NCBI RefSeq assembly: GCF_022539505.1
Contig: NC_061513.1
Coordinates: forward strand, 180,946,017 to 181,010,016
Direction of reading: 5' to 3'
Source: Lolium rigidum
Lineage: Eukaryota > Streptophyta > Magnoliopsida > Poales > Poaceae
Length of the DNA: 64,000 nt
A model generated the notes under the pieces. That model was not told the DNA's origin. It searched no databases and worked only from the letters and a program-made list of their open reading frames with translations. Position 1 is the stretch's first letter, and the number at the start of each line of letters is the position of its first letter. The translations under genes were made by a program, and so were the position numbers. Positions 1-11,528 of this stretch are shown piece after piece.

Positions 1-175
1 CGCCGGAATCCCTGGTGTTGCGCCGCACTACACTCCGCCACCAACAACCTTCAACGTGCTTCTTGGCTCCTACTGGTTCGATAAACCTTGGTTTCTTTCT
101 GAGGGAAAACTTACTGCTGTGCACATCACACCTTCCTCTTGGGGTTCCCAACGGACGTGTGTCTCACGCGCATCA
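1..175 (+). repeat. 3' end of the 5' LTR of element A
   Basis: This stretch ends in CATCA directly before the primer-site spacer. It matches the 3' part of the LTR at about 22888-23062, including the shared phrase around 'cttcctcttggggttccc', which identifies it as LTR. The LTR start lies outside the window. Confidence 0.85.
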
Positions 176-186
176 AGATTGTTTTC

Positions 187-204
187 TGGCGCCGTTGCCG
201 GGGA
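187..204 (+). other. Primer binding site, tRNA-Asp type (element A)
   Basis: TGGCGCCGTTGCCGGGGA starts 12 bases after the LTR end. It is complementary to the 3' end of plant tRNA-Asp, the primer used by Athila-type Gypsy elements. The same string recurs at 8913-8930 and, mutated, at 26952-26969. Confidence 0.88.
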
Positions 205-429
205 AATCAAGACACGCTGCAAGGGGAGTCTCCCACTTCCAATCTCTTTACTTTGTTTTTGTCTTGCTTTATTTTATTTACTACTTTGTTTGCTGCACTA
301 AAACAAAACACAAAAAAAATTAGTTGCTAGTTTTACTTTATTTACTGTCTTGTTCTCTATATCAAAAACACAAAAAAATTAGTTACTTGCATTTACTCTA
401 TCTAGTTCGCTTTATTTACTATTGCTAAA

Positions 430-2544
430 ATGAATACTCCTGAAAACACTAAGTTGTGTGACTTCACAAACACTAATAATAATGATTTCTTATGCACACC
501 TATTGCTCCACATGCTACTACAGCAGAATTCTTTGAAATTAAACCTGCTTTACTGAATCTTGTTATGAGAGAGCAATTTTCTGGTGTTAGTTCTGATGAT
601 GCCGCTGCCCATCTTAATAATTTTGTTGAACTATGTGAAATGCAAAAGTATAAGGATGTAGATGGTGACATTATAAAATTGAAATTGTTTCCTTTCTCCT
701 TAAGAGGAAGAGCTAAAGATTGGTTGCTATCTCTGCCTAGAAATAGTATTGATTCATGGACTAAATGTAAAGATGCTTTTATTGGTAGATACTATCCTCC
801 CGCTAAAATTATCTCTTTGAGAAGTAGCATAATGAATTTTAAGCAATTAGATCATGAACATGTTGCTCAAGCATGGGAGAGAATGAAATCTTTGGTAAAG
901 AATTGCCCAACCCATGGACTAACTACTTGGATGATCATCCAAACCTTCTATGCAGGATTGAATTTTTCTTCGCGGAACCTATTGGATTCAGCTGCTGGAG
1001 GTACCTTTATGTCCATCACTTTGGGGGCGGCGACAAAGCTTCTTGATGATATGATGATAAATTACTCTGAATGGCACACTGAAAGGGCTCCACAAGGTAA
1101 GAAGGTAAATTCTGTTGAAGAAACCTCCTCCTTGAGTGATAAGATTGATGTGATTCTGTCTATGCTTGTGAATGGTAGATCTAATGTTGATCCTAATAAT
1201 GTTCCTTTAGCTTCATTGGTTGCTCAAGAAGAGAATGTTGATGTGAACTTCATTAAAAATAATAATTTCAACAACAATGCTTATAGGAATAATTCTGGTA
1301 ACAACTATAGGCCATATCCTTCTGCTAATAGTAATGGTTATGGTAATTCTTATGGGAATTCTTACAACAATAATAGGAATATACCCTCTGGTCTTGAAGC
1401 CATGCTTAAAGAATTTATTAGTACACAAACCGCTTTTAACAAATCTGTTGAAGAAAAGCTTGATAAAATTGATATTCTTGCTTCTAAGGTTGATAGACTT
1501 GCTTCTGATGTTGATCTTTTAAAATTGAAAGTTATGCCTAATAAGGATAATGAAAATAAGATTGTTACTACAGCAAATGCCATCCAAGTTAGAATTAATG
1601 AGAATATTAGATTGATGGCTGAATTGCATGCTAGGTGGGAAAGAGAAGAAAATCAAAAACTTGCTAAAGAGAATAATGTAGCTAAAGTTTGGACTATTAC
1701 CACCACTAGTAATGATAATGATTCACATGTTGCTAAACCTCCTACTATCAATGGTAAAATAATTGGTGTTGGCAATGTTTCTACTCCTAGTGCAAAGCGT
1801 ACAAAATTGTCTGAAACTGCTAAAACTGTTGAAATTGCTTGTGATAAAACTGCTGAAATTTTTCAAAACATTGGGGACAATGATTCCATTGCTGTAGGTC
1901 ATAATGATTTAGACTTTGATGATTGTCACATCTCTGAAGTTATAAAGTTCTGACAAAAACTTGCTAAAAGTCCCAATGCTAGTGCTATAAATTTGGCCTT
2001 TACAAAACATATTACAAATGCTCTCATAAAAGCTAGAGAAGATAAACTAAAACTTGAAACTTCTATTCCTAGGAAGTTAGAAGATGGCTGGGAACCCATC
2101 ATTAAGATGAGGGTCAATGATTTTGATTGTAATGCTTTATGTGATCTTGGTGCAAGTATTTCTGTTATGCCTAAGAAAATATATGATATGCTTGACTTGC
2201 CACCATTGAAAAATTGTTATTTGGATGTTAATCTTGCTGATAATGCTATAAAGAAACCTTTGGGGAGGATTGATAATGTTCGTATTATGGTTAACAATAA
2301 CCTTGTCCCCGTTGATTTTGTTGTCTTGGATATTGAATGCAATGCATCTTGTCCCATTATATTGGGAAGACCTTTTCTTTGACCTGTTGGTGCCACCATT
2401 GATATGAAGGAAGGTAATATTAAATATCAATTTCCTCTCAAGAAAGGTATGGAACACTTCCCTAGAAAAAGAATGAAGTTACCTTATGATTCTATTATTA
2501 GAACAAATTATGATGTCGATGCTTCATCTCTTGATAACACTTGA
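430..2544 (+). pseudogene. Gag-protease polyprotein of element A, interrupted by two in-frame TGA codons
   Basis: A single frame of about 704 codons runs from the ATG at 430 to TGA at 2542-2544. It is broken by TGA at 1951-1953 and 2380-2382. The retrotransposon Gag domain covers roughly residues 60-200, with the LFPFSLRGRAKDW motif near residue 86 and RYYPP near residue 119. An Asn-rich linker lies at about residues 275-320 and a likely coiled region follows. No CCHC zinc knuckle is visible. The retropepsin part begins near residue 560, with the catalytic DLGAS at about 2143-2157 and the conserved ILGRPF near 2362. The second TGA sits where the related copy at 16800 has an AGA-type codon, which fits simple nonsense decay. 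Gag packages element RNA and the protease matures it. There is no downstream pol. Confidence 0.88.
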
Positions 2545-2554
2545 TTCACACTTT

Positions 2555-2606
2555 CTGCGCCTAGCTGAAAGGCGTTAAAGAAAAGCGCTTATGGGAGACA
2601 ACCCAT
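2555..2606 (+). other. Conserved non-coding block after the protease frame
   Basis: Just after the last gag-protease stop is GCGTTAAAGAAAAGCGCTT followed by TGGGAGACAACCCA. Related blocks lie at the same relative position in F (16975-17028) and J (27836-27868). Both segments can fold into small stems (GCGTT/AAGCGC with a bulge; TGGG/CCCA). The function is unknown; an RNA signal is my inference. Confidence 0.55.
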
Positions 2607-3084
2607 TATTTTACTTCTGCACTTTTGTTTTATATTTGAGTCTTGGAAGTTGTTATTACTGTAGCAACCTCTCCTTATCTTTATTTTATTGCATTGTTGT
2701 GCCAAGTAAAGTCTTTGATAGTAAAGTCAATACTAGATTTGGATTACTCGTGCAGAAACAGATTTCTTCCCGTCACGAATTTGGGCATGGTTCTCTGTAG
2801 GTAACTCAGAAAAATCTGCCAATTTACGTGCGTGATCCTCAGATATGTACGCAACTTTCATTCAATTTGGGCATTTTCATCTGAGCAAGTCTGGTGTCTC
2901 TAAAAAATTCGTCTTTACGGACTGTTCTGTTTTGACAGATTCTGCCTTTTATTTCGCATTGCCTGTTTTGCTATGTTTGATGGATTTCTTTGTTCCATTA
3001 ACTTTCAGTAGTTTGGTGTGGAGGAAGTTTTCAAGGGTCAAGAGAGGAGGATGATACAATATGATCAAGAAGAGTGAAGAGTTT

Positions 3085-3168
3085 AAGCTTGGGGATGCCC
3101 CCGTGGTTCATCCCTGCATATTTTAAGAAGACCCAAGCGTCTAAGCTTGGGGATGCCCAAGGCATCCC
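3085..3168 (+). other. Internal PPT-like repeats and hairpin
   Basis: AAGCTTGGGGATGCC occurs at 3085-3099 and 3143-3157. It is nearly identical to the real polypurine tract at 5040-5054. The second copy continues into GGGATGCC-CAA-GGCATCCC (3150-3168), a perfect 8-bp stem with a 3-nt loop. The same arrangement is found in E2 (13399-13417, reverse) and, with one mismatched pair each, in F (17638-17662) and J (28517-28543). Confidence 0.6.
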
Positions 3169-5039
3169 TTCTTCATCGACAACTTATCAGGTCACCTCTA
3201 GTGAAACTATAATTTTATTCCGTCACATCTTATGTGCTTTACTTGGAGCGTCTGTTTGTTTTTATTTTCGTTTTGTTTGAATAAGATCGGATCCTAGCAT
3301 TCTTTGTTTGGGAGAGAGACACGCTCCGCTGTTTCGTATGAACACATATGTTCTTAGCTTTATCTTTAATGTTTATTGCGAAAGTTGGACTATTTCATTC
3401 ATTGCTATATGGTTGGAAACGGAAAATGCCGCATGTGGTAAATGGTATAATGTCTTGAATAATGTGATACTTGGCAATTGTTGTGCTCATATAGATCATG
3501 TTTAAGCTCTTGCATCATGTACCTTGTACCTATTAATGAATAACTACATAGAGCTTGTTAAAATTTGGTTTGCATGATTGATCTCTAGAGTCTAGATATT
3601 TTCTAGTTAAGGTGTTTGAACAACAAGGAGACAATGTAAAGTCTTATAATAGTTACAATATGTTCATATGTGAGCTTTGCTGCACCTTTTATACTTGAGT
3701 TTGCTTCAAACAACCTTGCTAGCCTAGCCTTGTATTGAGAGGGATTCTTCTCGTGCATCCAAATCCTTGAGCCAAATACTATGCCATTTGTGTCCACCAT
3801 ACCTACCTACCACATGGTATTTCTCCGCCATTCCAAAGTACATTACTTGAGTGCTACCTTTAAATTTCTATTCTTTGCCCTTACAATATATAGCTCATGG
3901 GACAAATAGCCTTAAAAACTATTGTGGTGAAGAATATGTACTTATGTGTCTTATTTCTTAATAAGTTGCTTGTTGAGCGGTAACCATGTTTCTGGGGACG
4001 CAATCAACTTTTACCTTTGTTGAATATCATGTGAGTTGCTATGCATGTTCGTCTTGTCTGAAGTAAGGGCGATTTTCATGATCAAATGGTTTGAGTATGC
4101 ATACTCGTTAGAGAAGAACATTGGGCCGCTAACTAAAGCCATGATTCATGGTGGAAGTTTCAGTTTGGACAATTAATCCTCAATCTCTTATGAGAAAATT
4201 AATCTGTTGTTGAATGCTTATGCATTAAAGAGGAGTCCATTATCTGTTGTCTATGTTGTCCCGGTATGGATGTCTAAGTTGAGAATAATCAAAAGCGAGA
4301 AATCCAATGCGAACTTTCTCCTTAGATCTTTGTACAGGCGGCATAGAGGTACCCCTTTGTGACACTTGGTTGAAACATATGCTATGCAATGATAATCCGT
4401 GTTAATCCAAGCTAATTAGGACAAGGTGCGGGCACTATTAGTACACTATGCATGAGGCTTGCAACTTATAAGATATCTTATACATAATACATATGCTTTA
4501 TTACTACCGTTGACAAAATTGTTTCTTGTTTTCAAAATGAAAAGCTCTAGCACAAATACAGTAATCCATGCTTCCCTCTGCGAAGGGCCTATCTTTTACT
4601 TTATTGTTGAGTCACTTTACCTATTCTTTCTATCTTAGAAGCAAACACTTGTATCAACTATGTCCATTGATTCTTACATGTTTACCTATTGCACTTGTTA
4701 TATTACCTTGTGTTGACAATTATCCATGAGATAAATATGTTGAAGTTGAAAGCAACCGCTGAAACTTATATCTTCCTTTGTGTTGCTTCAATGCCTCTAC
4801 TAAGAATTTATTGCTTATGAGTTAACTGTTATGCAAGTCTTATTGATGCTTGTCTTGAAAGTATTATTCATGAAAAGTCTTTGCTATATGATTCATTTGT
4901 TTACTCATTATCTTTACCATTGCTTCGAATCGCTGCATTCATCTCATATGCTTACAATAGTATGATCAAGATTATGATAGCATGTCACTTCAAAATTTAT
5001 CTTTGTTATCGTTTACCTACTCGAGGGCGAGAAGGAACT

Positions 5040-5054
5040 AAGCTTGGGGATGCT
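5040..5054 (+). other. Polypurine tract of element A
   Basis: AAGCTTGGGGATGCT lies immediately before the 3' LTR start TGATACGTCC at 5055. The mirror image of this junction is seen at 7099/7100 in E1, which confirms it as the plus-strand priming site. Confidence 0.75.
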
Positions 5055-5616
5055 TGATACGTCCCAAACATATCTATAATTTCTTATGTTCCATGCTACT
5101 TTTATGATGATACTCACATGTTTTATACACATTATATGTCATTATTATGCATTTACCGGCACTAACCTATTGACGAGATGCCGAATAGCCGATTCTTTGT
5201 TTTCTGCTGTTTTTGGTTTCAGAAATCCTAGTAAGGAAATATTCTCGGAATTGGACGAAATCAACGCCCAGGGGCTTATTTTTCCACGAAGCTTCCAGAA
5301 GACCGAGGGAGATACGAAGTGGGGCCACGAGGCGACGCCACACTAGGGCGGTGCGTCCAGGCTTGGGCCCACGCGGCCCTAGTGTGTGGGTCCCTCGCGT
5401 CGCCCCCTGACCTGCCCTTCCGCCTACTTAAAGCCTTCATCGCGAATACCCCAGTACCGAGAGCCACGATACGGAAAACCTTCCAGAGACGCCGCCGCCG
5501 CCAATCCCATCTCGGGGGATTCAGGAGATCGCCTCCGGCACCCTGCCGGAGAGGGGAATCATCTCCCGGAGGTCTCTTCATCGCCATGATCGCCTCCGGA
5601 TCGATGTGTGAGTAGT
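5055..5616 (+). repeat. 3' LTR of element A, interrupted
   Basis: It starts with TGATACGTCCCAAACATATC and matches the LTR H at 21467 onward, including the stretch ending 'gtgagtagt', where E1 is inserted. The missing remainder of this LTR does not reappear before gap 1. Confidence 0.8.
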
Positions 5617-7099
5617 TGATGTCTACGGGTGCTTCTATTCTTGTAGACAGTGTTGGGCCTCCAAGAGCAGAGGTTTGTAGAACAGCAGCAAGTTTCCCTT
5701 AAGTGGATCACCCAAGGTTTATCGAACTCAGGGAGGAAGAGGTCAAAGATATCCCTCTCAAGCAACCCCGCAATCACGATACAAGAAGTCTCTTGTGTCC
5801 CCAACACACCTAATACACTTGTCAGATGTATAGGTGCACTAGTTCGGCGAAGAGATAGTGAAATACAAGTAGTATGGATGTATATGAGTGGTAATAGAAA
5901 TCTGAATAAAATATGGCAGCGAGTAAACATGCAACAGAACAGTAAATAAACGGAGATTCGATGTTTGGAAACAAGGCCTAGGGATCATACTTTCACTAGC
6001 GTACACTCTCAACATTGATCACATAATAAAACCACTCTACACTCTCTTGTTGGATGACAAACACCATTAATTGTGTAGGGCTCCAAGAGCACCTCAATGC
6101 CGGAGTTAACAAGCTCCACAACATTCGATGTTCATATTTAAATAACCTTAGAGTGCATAATAGATCATTGCAATTATACCAAGTACTAACATAGCATGCA
6201 CACCGTCACCATCACACTATGAAAGGAGGAATAGATCGCATCAATACTATCATAGTAATAGTTAACTCCATAATCTACAAGAGATTACAATCATAACCTA
6301 TGCCAAGAACTACATGATGCACACACTGTCACCATTACATCATGAAGGAGGAATAGAGTACTTTAATAACATCACCAGAGTAACACATAGATGAATAGTG
6401 ATACAAAACTCATATGAATCTCAATCATGTAAGGCAGCTCATGAGATCATTGTATTGAATTACATAGGAGAGAGATTAACCACATAGCTACCGATACAGC
6501 CCTTAGCCTCGATGGAGAACTACTCCCTCCTCATGGGAGACAGCAGCGGTGATGAAGATGGCGGTGGTGTCGATGGAGATGACTCCGGGGGCGATTCCCC
6601 GTCCCGGCGGCGTGCCGGAACAGAGACTTCTGTACCCCGAAACGGAGTTTCGCGATGGCGGTGGCGTCCCTGGAGTCTTTCTGGAGTTTCGTCAATCGGT
6701 CTCGAGTTTTTAGGTCACGAGGGGTTATATAGGAGAAGAGGCGGCGCAAGAGGGGCACCAGGGCGCCCTCCTCATAGGCCGGCGCGGCCAAGCCTGAGCC
6801 CGCGCGGCCCTATTGTCTGGGGGCCCCAGGCCTCCCCTCCGACTCTCCTTCGGTGTCCTGGTCCGTCTTGGTGAATTATGATGTTTGGTCTTCGTTTCGT
6901 CGAATTCCGAGAATATTGCCCGAACAGCCTTTCTGGAACCAAAAACAGCAGAAAACAGCAACTGGCTCTTCGGCATCTCGTCAATAGGTTAGTGCCGGAA
7001 AATGCATAATAATGACATATAATGTGTATAGAACATGTGAGTATCATCAATAAAGTAGCATGGAACATAAGAAATTATAGATACGTTTGGGACGTTTCA
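5617..7099 (-). repeat. 3' LTR of E1
   Basis: The ends TGAAACG...GACATCA on the minus strand are flanked by the PPT. The GC-rich middle (about 6540-6860) holds overlapping open frames on both strands that are not conserved in the sister LTRs. Confidence 0.82.
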
Positions 7100-7501
7100 A
7101 GCATCCCCAAGCTTAGTTCCTACTCGCCCTCGAGTAGGTAAACGATAACAAAGATAATTTCTTAAGTGACATGCTATCATAATCTTGATCATACTATTGT
7201 AAGCATATGAGATGAATGCAGCGATTCGAAGCAATGGCAAAGATAATGAGTAAACAAATGAATCATATAGCAAAGACTTTTCATGAATAATACTTTCAAG
7301 ACGAGCATCAATAAGACTTGCATAAGAGTTACTCATAAAGCAATAAATTCTTAGCGAAAGCTTTGAAACAACACAAAGGAAGATATAAGTTTCAGCGGTT
7401 GCTTTCAACTTCAACATGTTTATCTCATGGATAATTGTCAACATAAAGCAATATAACAAGTGCAATAGGTAAACATGTAAGAATCAATGCACACAGTTGA
7501 C
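5617..7501 (-). mobile_element. Element E1: Gypsy LTR retrotransposon fragment (3' LTR plus part of interior)
   Basis: On the minus strand the order is non-coding interior (7501-7115), polypurine tract AAGCTTGGGGATGCT (7114-7100), then an LTR from 7099 (TGAAACGTCCC) to 5617 (ending GACATCA). The LTR is about 1483 bp. E1 is inserted in the 3' LTR of A after GTAGT (5612-5616). Its interior is cut at 7501 by E3. The interior equals the 3' interior of element A but carries no gene. LTR relatives are E2 and J. Confidence 0.83.
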
Positions 7502-8901
7502 TGATACGTCCAAAACGTATCTACTTCCCCGAACACTTTTGCTATTGTTTTGCCTCTAATTTGTGTATTTTGGATGCAACTAACACGGACTAACGTTGTT
7601 TTCAGCAGAACTGTTCTGGTGTCTCGTTTTTGTGCAGAAATCCAACTTTCGGGAAAATCCTCGGAATTTATGCGGAAGGTCCTATTTTCCCAGAATATTG
7701 GCGGAGCCAGAAGGGCGAGCCAGGTGGGGGCCCGAGGGCCCCACACACTAGGCCGGCGCGGCCCAGGAGGGGCCCGCGCGACCCTAGTGTGTGGCGGCCT
7801 CGGCTGGCCCCCGACGCCCTCTTGCGGACTACTTATTGCCTTCGACCTAAAAACGCACGGGAAAAAGTCGAAGTCACCAGAAACCCTCCAGAACGCCGCC
7901 ACATCGCGAAACTCCGTCTCGGGAGCCAGAAGTCTCCGTTCTGGCACTCCGCCGGGACGGGGAATTGGAGGAGATCATCGCCACCATAACCACCGACGCC
8001 TCTCCATCGACCAGCCATGTTTCCCCCATCCATGTGTGAGTAATTCCCCCGCTGTAGGCTGAAGGGGATGGTAGGGATTGGATGAGATTGGTCATGTAAT
8101 AGTGTAAGATTGTTAGGGCATAGTGCCTAGTGTCCGTAATTGGTACTTTGATGATATTGTTGCAACTTGTTATGCTTAATGCTTGTCACTAGGGCCCGAG
8201 TGCCATGATCTCAGATCTGAACATGTTATTATTTCATCATGATATTCATTGTTTATGGTCTTACCCGCAAGTTGTATACACATGTCGCTGTCCGGAACCA
8301 ATGGCCCCGAAGTGACAGAAATCGGGACAACCGGAGGGGATGGTAGTGATGTGAGGATCACATGTGTTCACGGAGTGTTAATGCTTTGCTCCGGTACTCT
8401 ATTAAAAGGAGTACCTTAATATCCGAGTAGATTCCCTTGAGGCCCAGTCTGCCACCGGCTGGTAGGACAAAAGATGTTGTGCAAGTTTCTCATTGCGAGC
8501 ACGTACGACTATAATTGGAACACATGCCTATTGATTGCTTTATACTTAGACACCGTTTTATTATTATCTGCAAATGCCCTGCTTGATTGTTACATGAGTT
8601 TCTCTCATCCATGCAACGCCCGTTATCCGTCCCCGTGCCTACAATATTTTAATCCTGCTGTTTACTATAATCACTACCGATGTCTCGTTACTCGCTCGCT
8701 GTTATTTCACTATCGCTATCGCTATAAAACTCGTTACTATCGATAAACTCTTGCGAGCAAGTCTGTTTCCAGGTGCAGCTGAATTGACAACTCCGCCGTT
8801 AAGGCTTTCAAGTATTCTTTGTCTCCCCTTGTGTCGAATCAATAAATTGGGTTTTACTACCCACGAAGACTGCTGCGATCCCCTATACTTGTGGGTTATC
8901 A
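7502..8901 (+). repeat. 5' LTR of E3
   Basis: About 1400 bp from TGATACGTCCAAAACG to ...TGTGGGTTATCA, immediately followed by a short spacer and the primer site. The reverse complement is found in K, so both ends are supported by comparison. Confidence 0.84.
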
Positions 8902-8912
8902 AGATTGTTTTC

Positions 8913-8930
8913 TGGCGCCGTTGCCGGGGA
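8913..8930 (+). other. Primer binding site, tRNA-Asp type (E3)
   Basis: TGGCGCCGTTGCCGGGGA lies 11 bases after the LTR end, identical to the site of element A. Confidence 0.87.
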
Positions 8931-8990
8931 GCATAGCTTTATTTGGAAGTTCACTTGGATTGATATTGTTCGCTGCAAATTCTCCATCAT

Positions 8991-9857
8991 GGGTAAAACT
9001 CGCGATCCTAAAGTCGCCATATTACCATCCACTACAAGAAAAGGTACAACTCTGAGTACCTCTGCTACTCTTGATTCACCATCTGTGATAAGTCGACTTG
9101 TTTCACCGCCACAAGCTTCACTTGTTGGTACTTCTGCTGAATCTGAAAAATTCTTATAATATTGATAATGTTTCTGCTGTGCTTGATGATAGTGGTTCAT
9201 TGGGATCCTTTCTAGATGCTACAATTGCTAGGTCTAGACAAATTGAAAATACTGAAACTCCTAATGCTACTACACTCGTTAATTCACTTGAACTTGATTA
9301 TTCTAGTGATGATCCCGATGAAGATTATGTGGAGCTTAATGATGATTTTATTACTAGATGCAATGCTACTCGCTGATGCAAGCAAAATTAAAAAGTTTCT
9401 CACACAATATACTGTTAGACATAAGTTATCTCCTGATCCTAAATTTGCCACATCTCCTATATGCATTAAGGATAAAGATTATGATTTTTCTCTTGATCTA
9501 TCTCATATAGCTATTGTAGAGAAATCACCCTTTTGTGGTACTGAAAAAGAAAGTGCTGTAGAACACATGATTGAACTTTCTTCTATGAGTAGCTTGTTTT
9601 CTGATGATGTCAAGATGCGTACTTATTTTGTCGCTAAAATTTTTCCTTTCTCATTAAAGGATGATGCTAAAACTTGGTATAATAATTTGCCTCCTGGTTC
9701 TATTAAAAGTCCAACTGATTTGCGTGATGTTTTCTTTCGAAAATACTTTCCTGCTAGTGCTCAACATGTTGCTTTACAGAAAATTTATAGATTTGACCAG
9801 GGAGATGAAGAGAAATTACCTGAGGCTTGGGCAAGATTTTGTTCTCTTATCAGAGCT
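8991..9857 (+). pseudogene. Gag of E3, frameshifted and truncated
   Basis: The frame starts at the ATG at 8991 (MGKTRD...) and breaks near 9150. It continues in a second frame to about 9376 and in a third to 9857. The third part holds the Gag signature KIFPFSLKDDAKTWYNNLPP (from about 9640) followed by FRKYFP, homologous to the LFPFSLRGRAKDW region of element A. At least two frameshifts and the insertion of E2 show that it is dead. An acidic stretch at about 9290-9350 precedes the Gag domain. Confidence 0.75.
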
Positions 9858-11528
9858 TGATGTCTACGGGAGCTTCTATTCTTGTAGACAGTGTTGGGCC
9901 TCCAAGAGCAGAGGTTTGTAGAACAGCAGCAAGTTTCCCTTAAGTGGATCACCCAAGGTTTATCGAACTCGGGGAGGAAGAGGTCAAAGATATCCCTCTC
10001 ATGCAACCCCGCAACCACAAAGCAAGAAATCTCTTGTGTCCCCAACACACCTAATAGGTGCACTAGTTCGGCGAAGAGATAGTGAAATACAGGTGGTATG
10101 AATAAGCAAGTAGCAACGGAACCGGAAAAGTGCTTTGCCCAGGACAAGTAAACAAGCGAGTAGTAACGCAGCAGTAGTAACGCAAGAAACAGTAAACAAG
10201 AAGCGATAGTAGTATTTAGGAACAAGGCCTAGGGATTAGACTTTCACTAGTGGACACTCTCAACTTTGATCACATATCAGAATAGATAAATGCATACTCT
10301 ACACTCTCTTGTTGGATGATGAACACCACTAATTGCGTAGGATTACACGAACCCTCAATGCCGGAGTTAACAAGCTCCACAATATTCAATGTTCATATTT
10401 AAATAACCTTAGAGTGCATGAAAGATCAACACGACTAAACCAAGTACTAACATAGCATGCACACTGTCACCTTCACACCATGTAGGAGGAATAGATCACA
10501 TCAATACCATCATAGCAATAGTTAACTTCATAATCTACAAGAGATCACAATCATAGCCTACGCCAAGTACTAACACGGATGCACACACTGTCACCATTAC
10601 ACCGTGCAGGAGGAATAAAACTACATTAATAACATCACTAGAGTAGCACACAGATAAATTGTGATACAAAACACATTGCAATCATAAAGAGATATAAATA
10701 AGCACTTCACTATGCCATTCATAACAGTGAATAAGTATTCCGTGAAATATAGCCTAAGAGACCCACACGGTGCACACACTGTCACCTTTACACACGTGGG
10801 ACAAGGAGTCTCCGGAGATCACATAAGTAAAATTCACTTGACTAGCATAACGACATCTAGATTACAAGCATCATCATATGAATCTCAATCATGTAAGGCA
10901 GCTCATGAGATTATTGTATTGAAGTACATAGGAGAGAGATGAACCACATAGCTACCGGTACAGCCCCGAGCCTCGATGGAGAACTACTCCCTCCTCATGG
11001 GAGACAAGCAGCGTTGATGGAGATGGCGGTGGTGTCGATGGAGGAGCCTTCCGGGGGCACTTCCCCGTCCCGGCGGCGTGCCGGAACAGAGACTCCTGTC
11101 CCCCAGATCTTGGCTTCGCGATGGCGGCGGCTCTGGAAGGTTTCTCGTACCGTGGTTTTTTCGTATCGAGGTTTTAGGTCCAGGGGCTTTATATAGGCGA
11201 AGAGGCGGCGTCAGAAGGTCGAAGGGGCGCCGACACAATAGGGGGGCGCTGCCAAGGCCTGGGCCGCGCCACCCTGTCGTCTGGGGCCCACAGGGCCCTC
11301 CTCTGGCGGCTCTCGGGTGTTCTGGAAGCTTCGTGGAAAAATAGGATGCTGGGCGTTGATTTCGTCCGATTCTGAGAATATTTCCTTACTAGGATTTCTG
11401 GAACCAAAAACAGCAGAAAACAGCAACTGGCCCTTCGGCATCTCGTCAATAGGTTAGTTCCGGAAAACGCATAATAATGACATAAAGTATGCATAAAACA
11501 TGTAGATATCATCAATAATGTGGCATGG
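9858..11528 (-). repeat. 3' LTR of E2 with deleted terminus
   Basis: It matches the E1 LTR over most of its length. It also has a segment around 10700-10870 that E1 lacks. At the PPT side it stops at 'ggcatgg', so the usual TGATACGTC-type terminus is absent. Confidence 0.75.

Larger units (their letters stand above)
2545..5039 (+). other. Non-coding interior of element A
   Basis: About 2.5 kb without a credible gene. It contains the conserved block at 2555-2606, two PPT-like copies at 3085-3099 and 3143-3157, and a hairpin at 3150-3168. Its right part (about 3500-5039) reappears in reverse orientation in E1 (7100-7501) and E2 (11529-13462), so it is family-conserved interior. Short ORFs here have no recognisable domains. 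Confidence 0.7.
1..5616 (+). mobile_element. Element A: non-autonomous Gypsy LTR retrotransposon (Sabrina/WHAM-like), gag-protease only
   Basis: The window opens inside a 5' LTR that ends at 175. It is followed by a tRNA-Asp primer site (187-204), a gag-protease reading frame (430-2544), about 2.5 kb of non-coding interior, a polypurine-like tract (5040-5054) and the start of a 3' LTR (TGATACGTCC at 5055). The 3' LTR is cut at 5616 by E1. No reverse transcriptase, RNase H or integrase is present between 2545 and 5054, so the element needed enzymes from a relative. The family name is inferred from memory of Triticeae repeats; order and strand are seen directly. Confidence 0.85.
7502..9857 (+). 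mobile_element. Element E3: Gypsy LTR retrotransposon, 5' part
   Basis: It comprises an LTR (7502-8901), a tRNA-Asp primer site (8913-8930) and a decayed gag (8991-9857), and is cut by E2 at 9858. It is inserted in E1. Its LTR is of the same family as K (29133-30005 and 38169-38355), which lies on the opposite strand. The 3' half is not in the window. Confidence 0.84.

Noticed and set aside
187..204. tRNA-like strings at primer sites
   Set aside because: They are only the complements of tRNA 3' ends; no cloverleaf or tRNA gene is present in the flanks.
15..330. Short frames over the first 330 bp
   Set aside because: They span an LTR end and the primer site, which explain the sequence.
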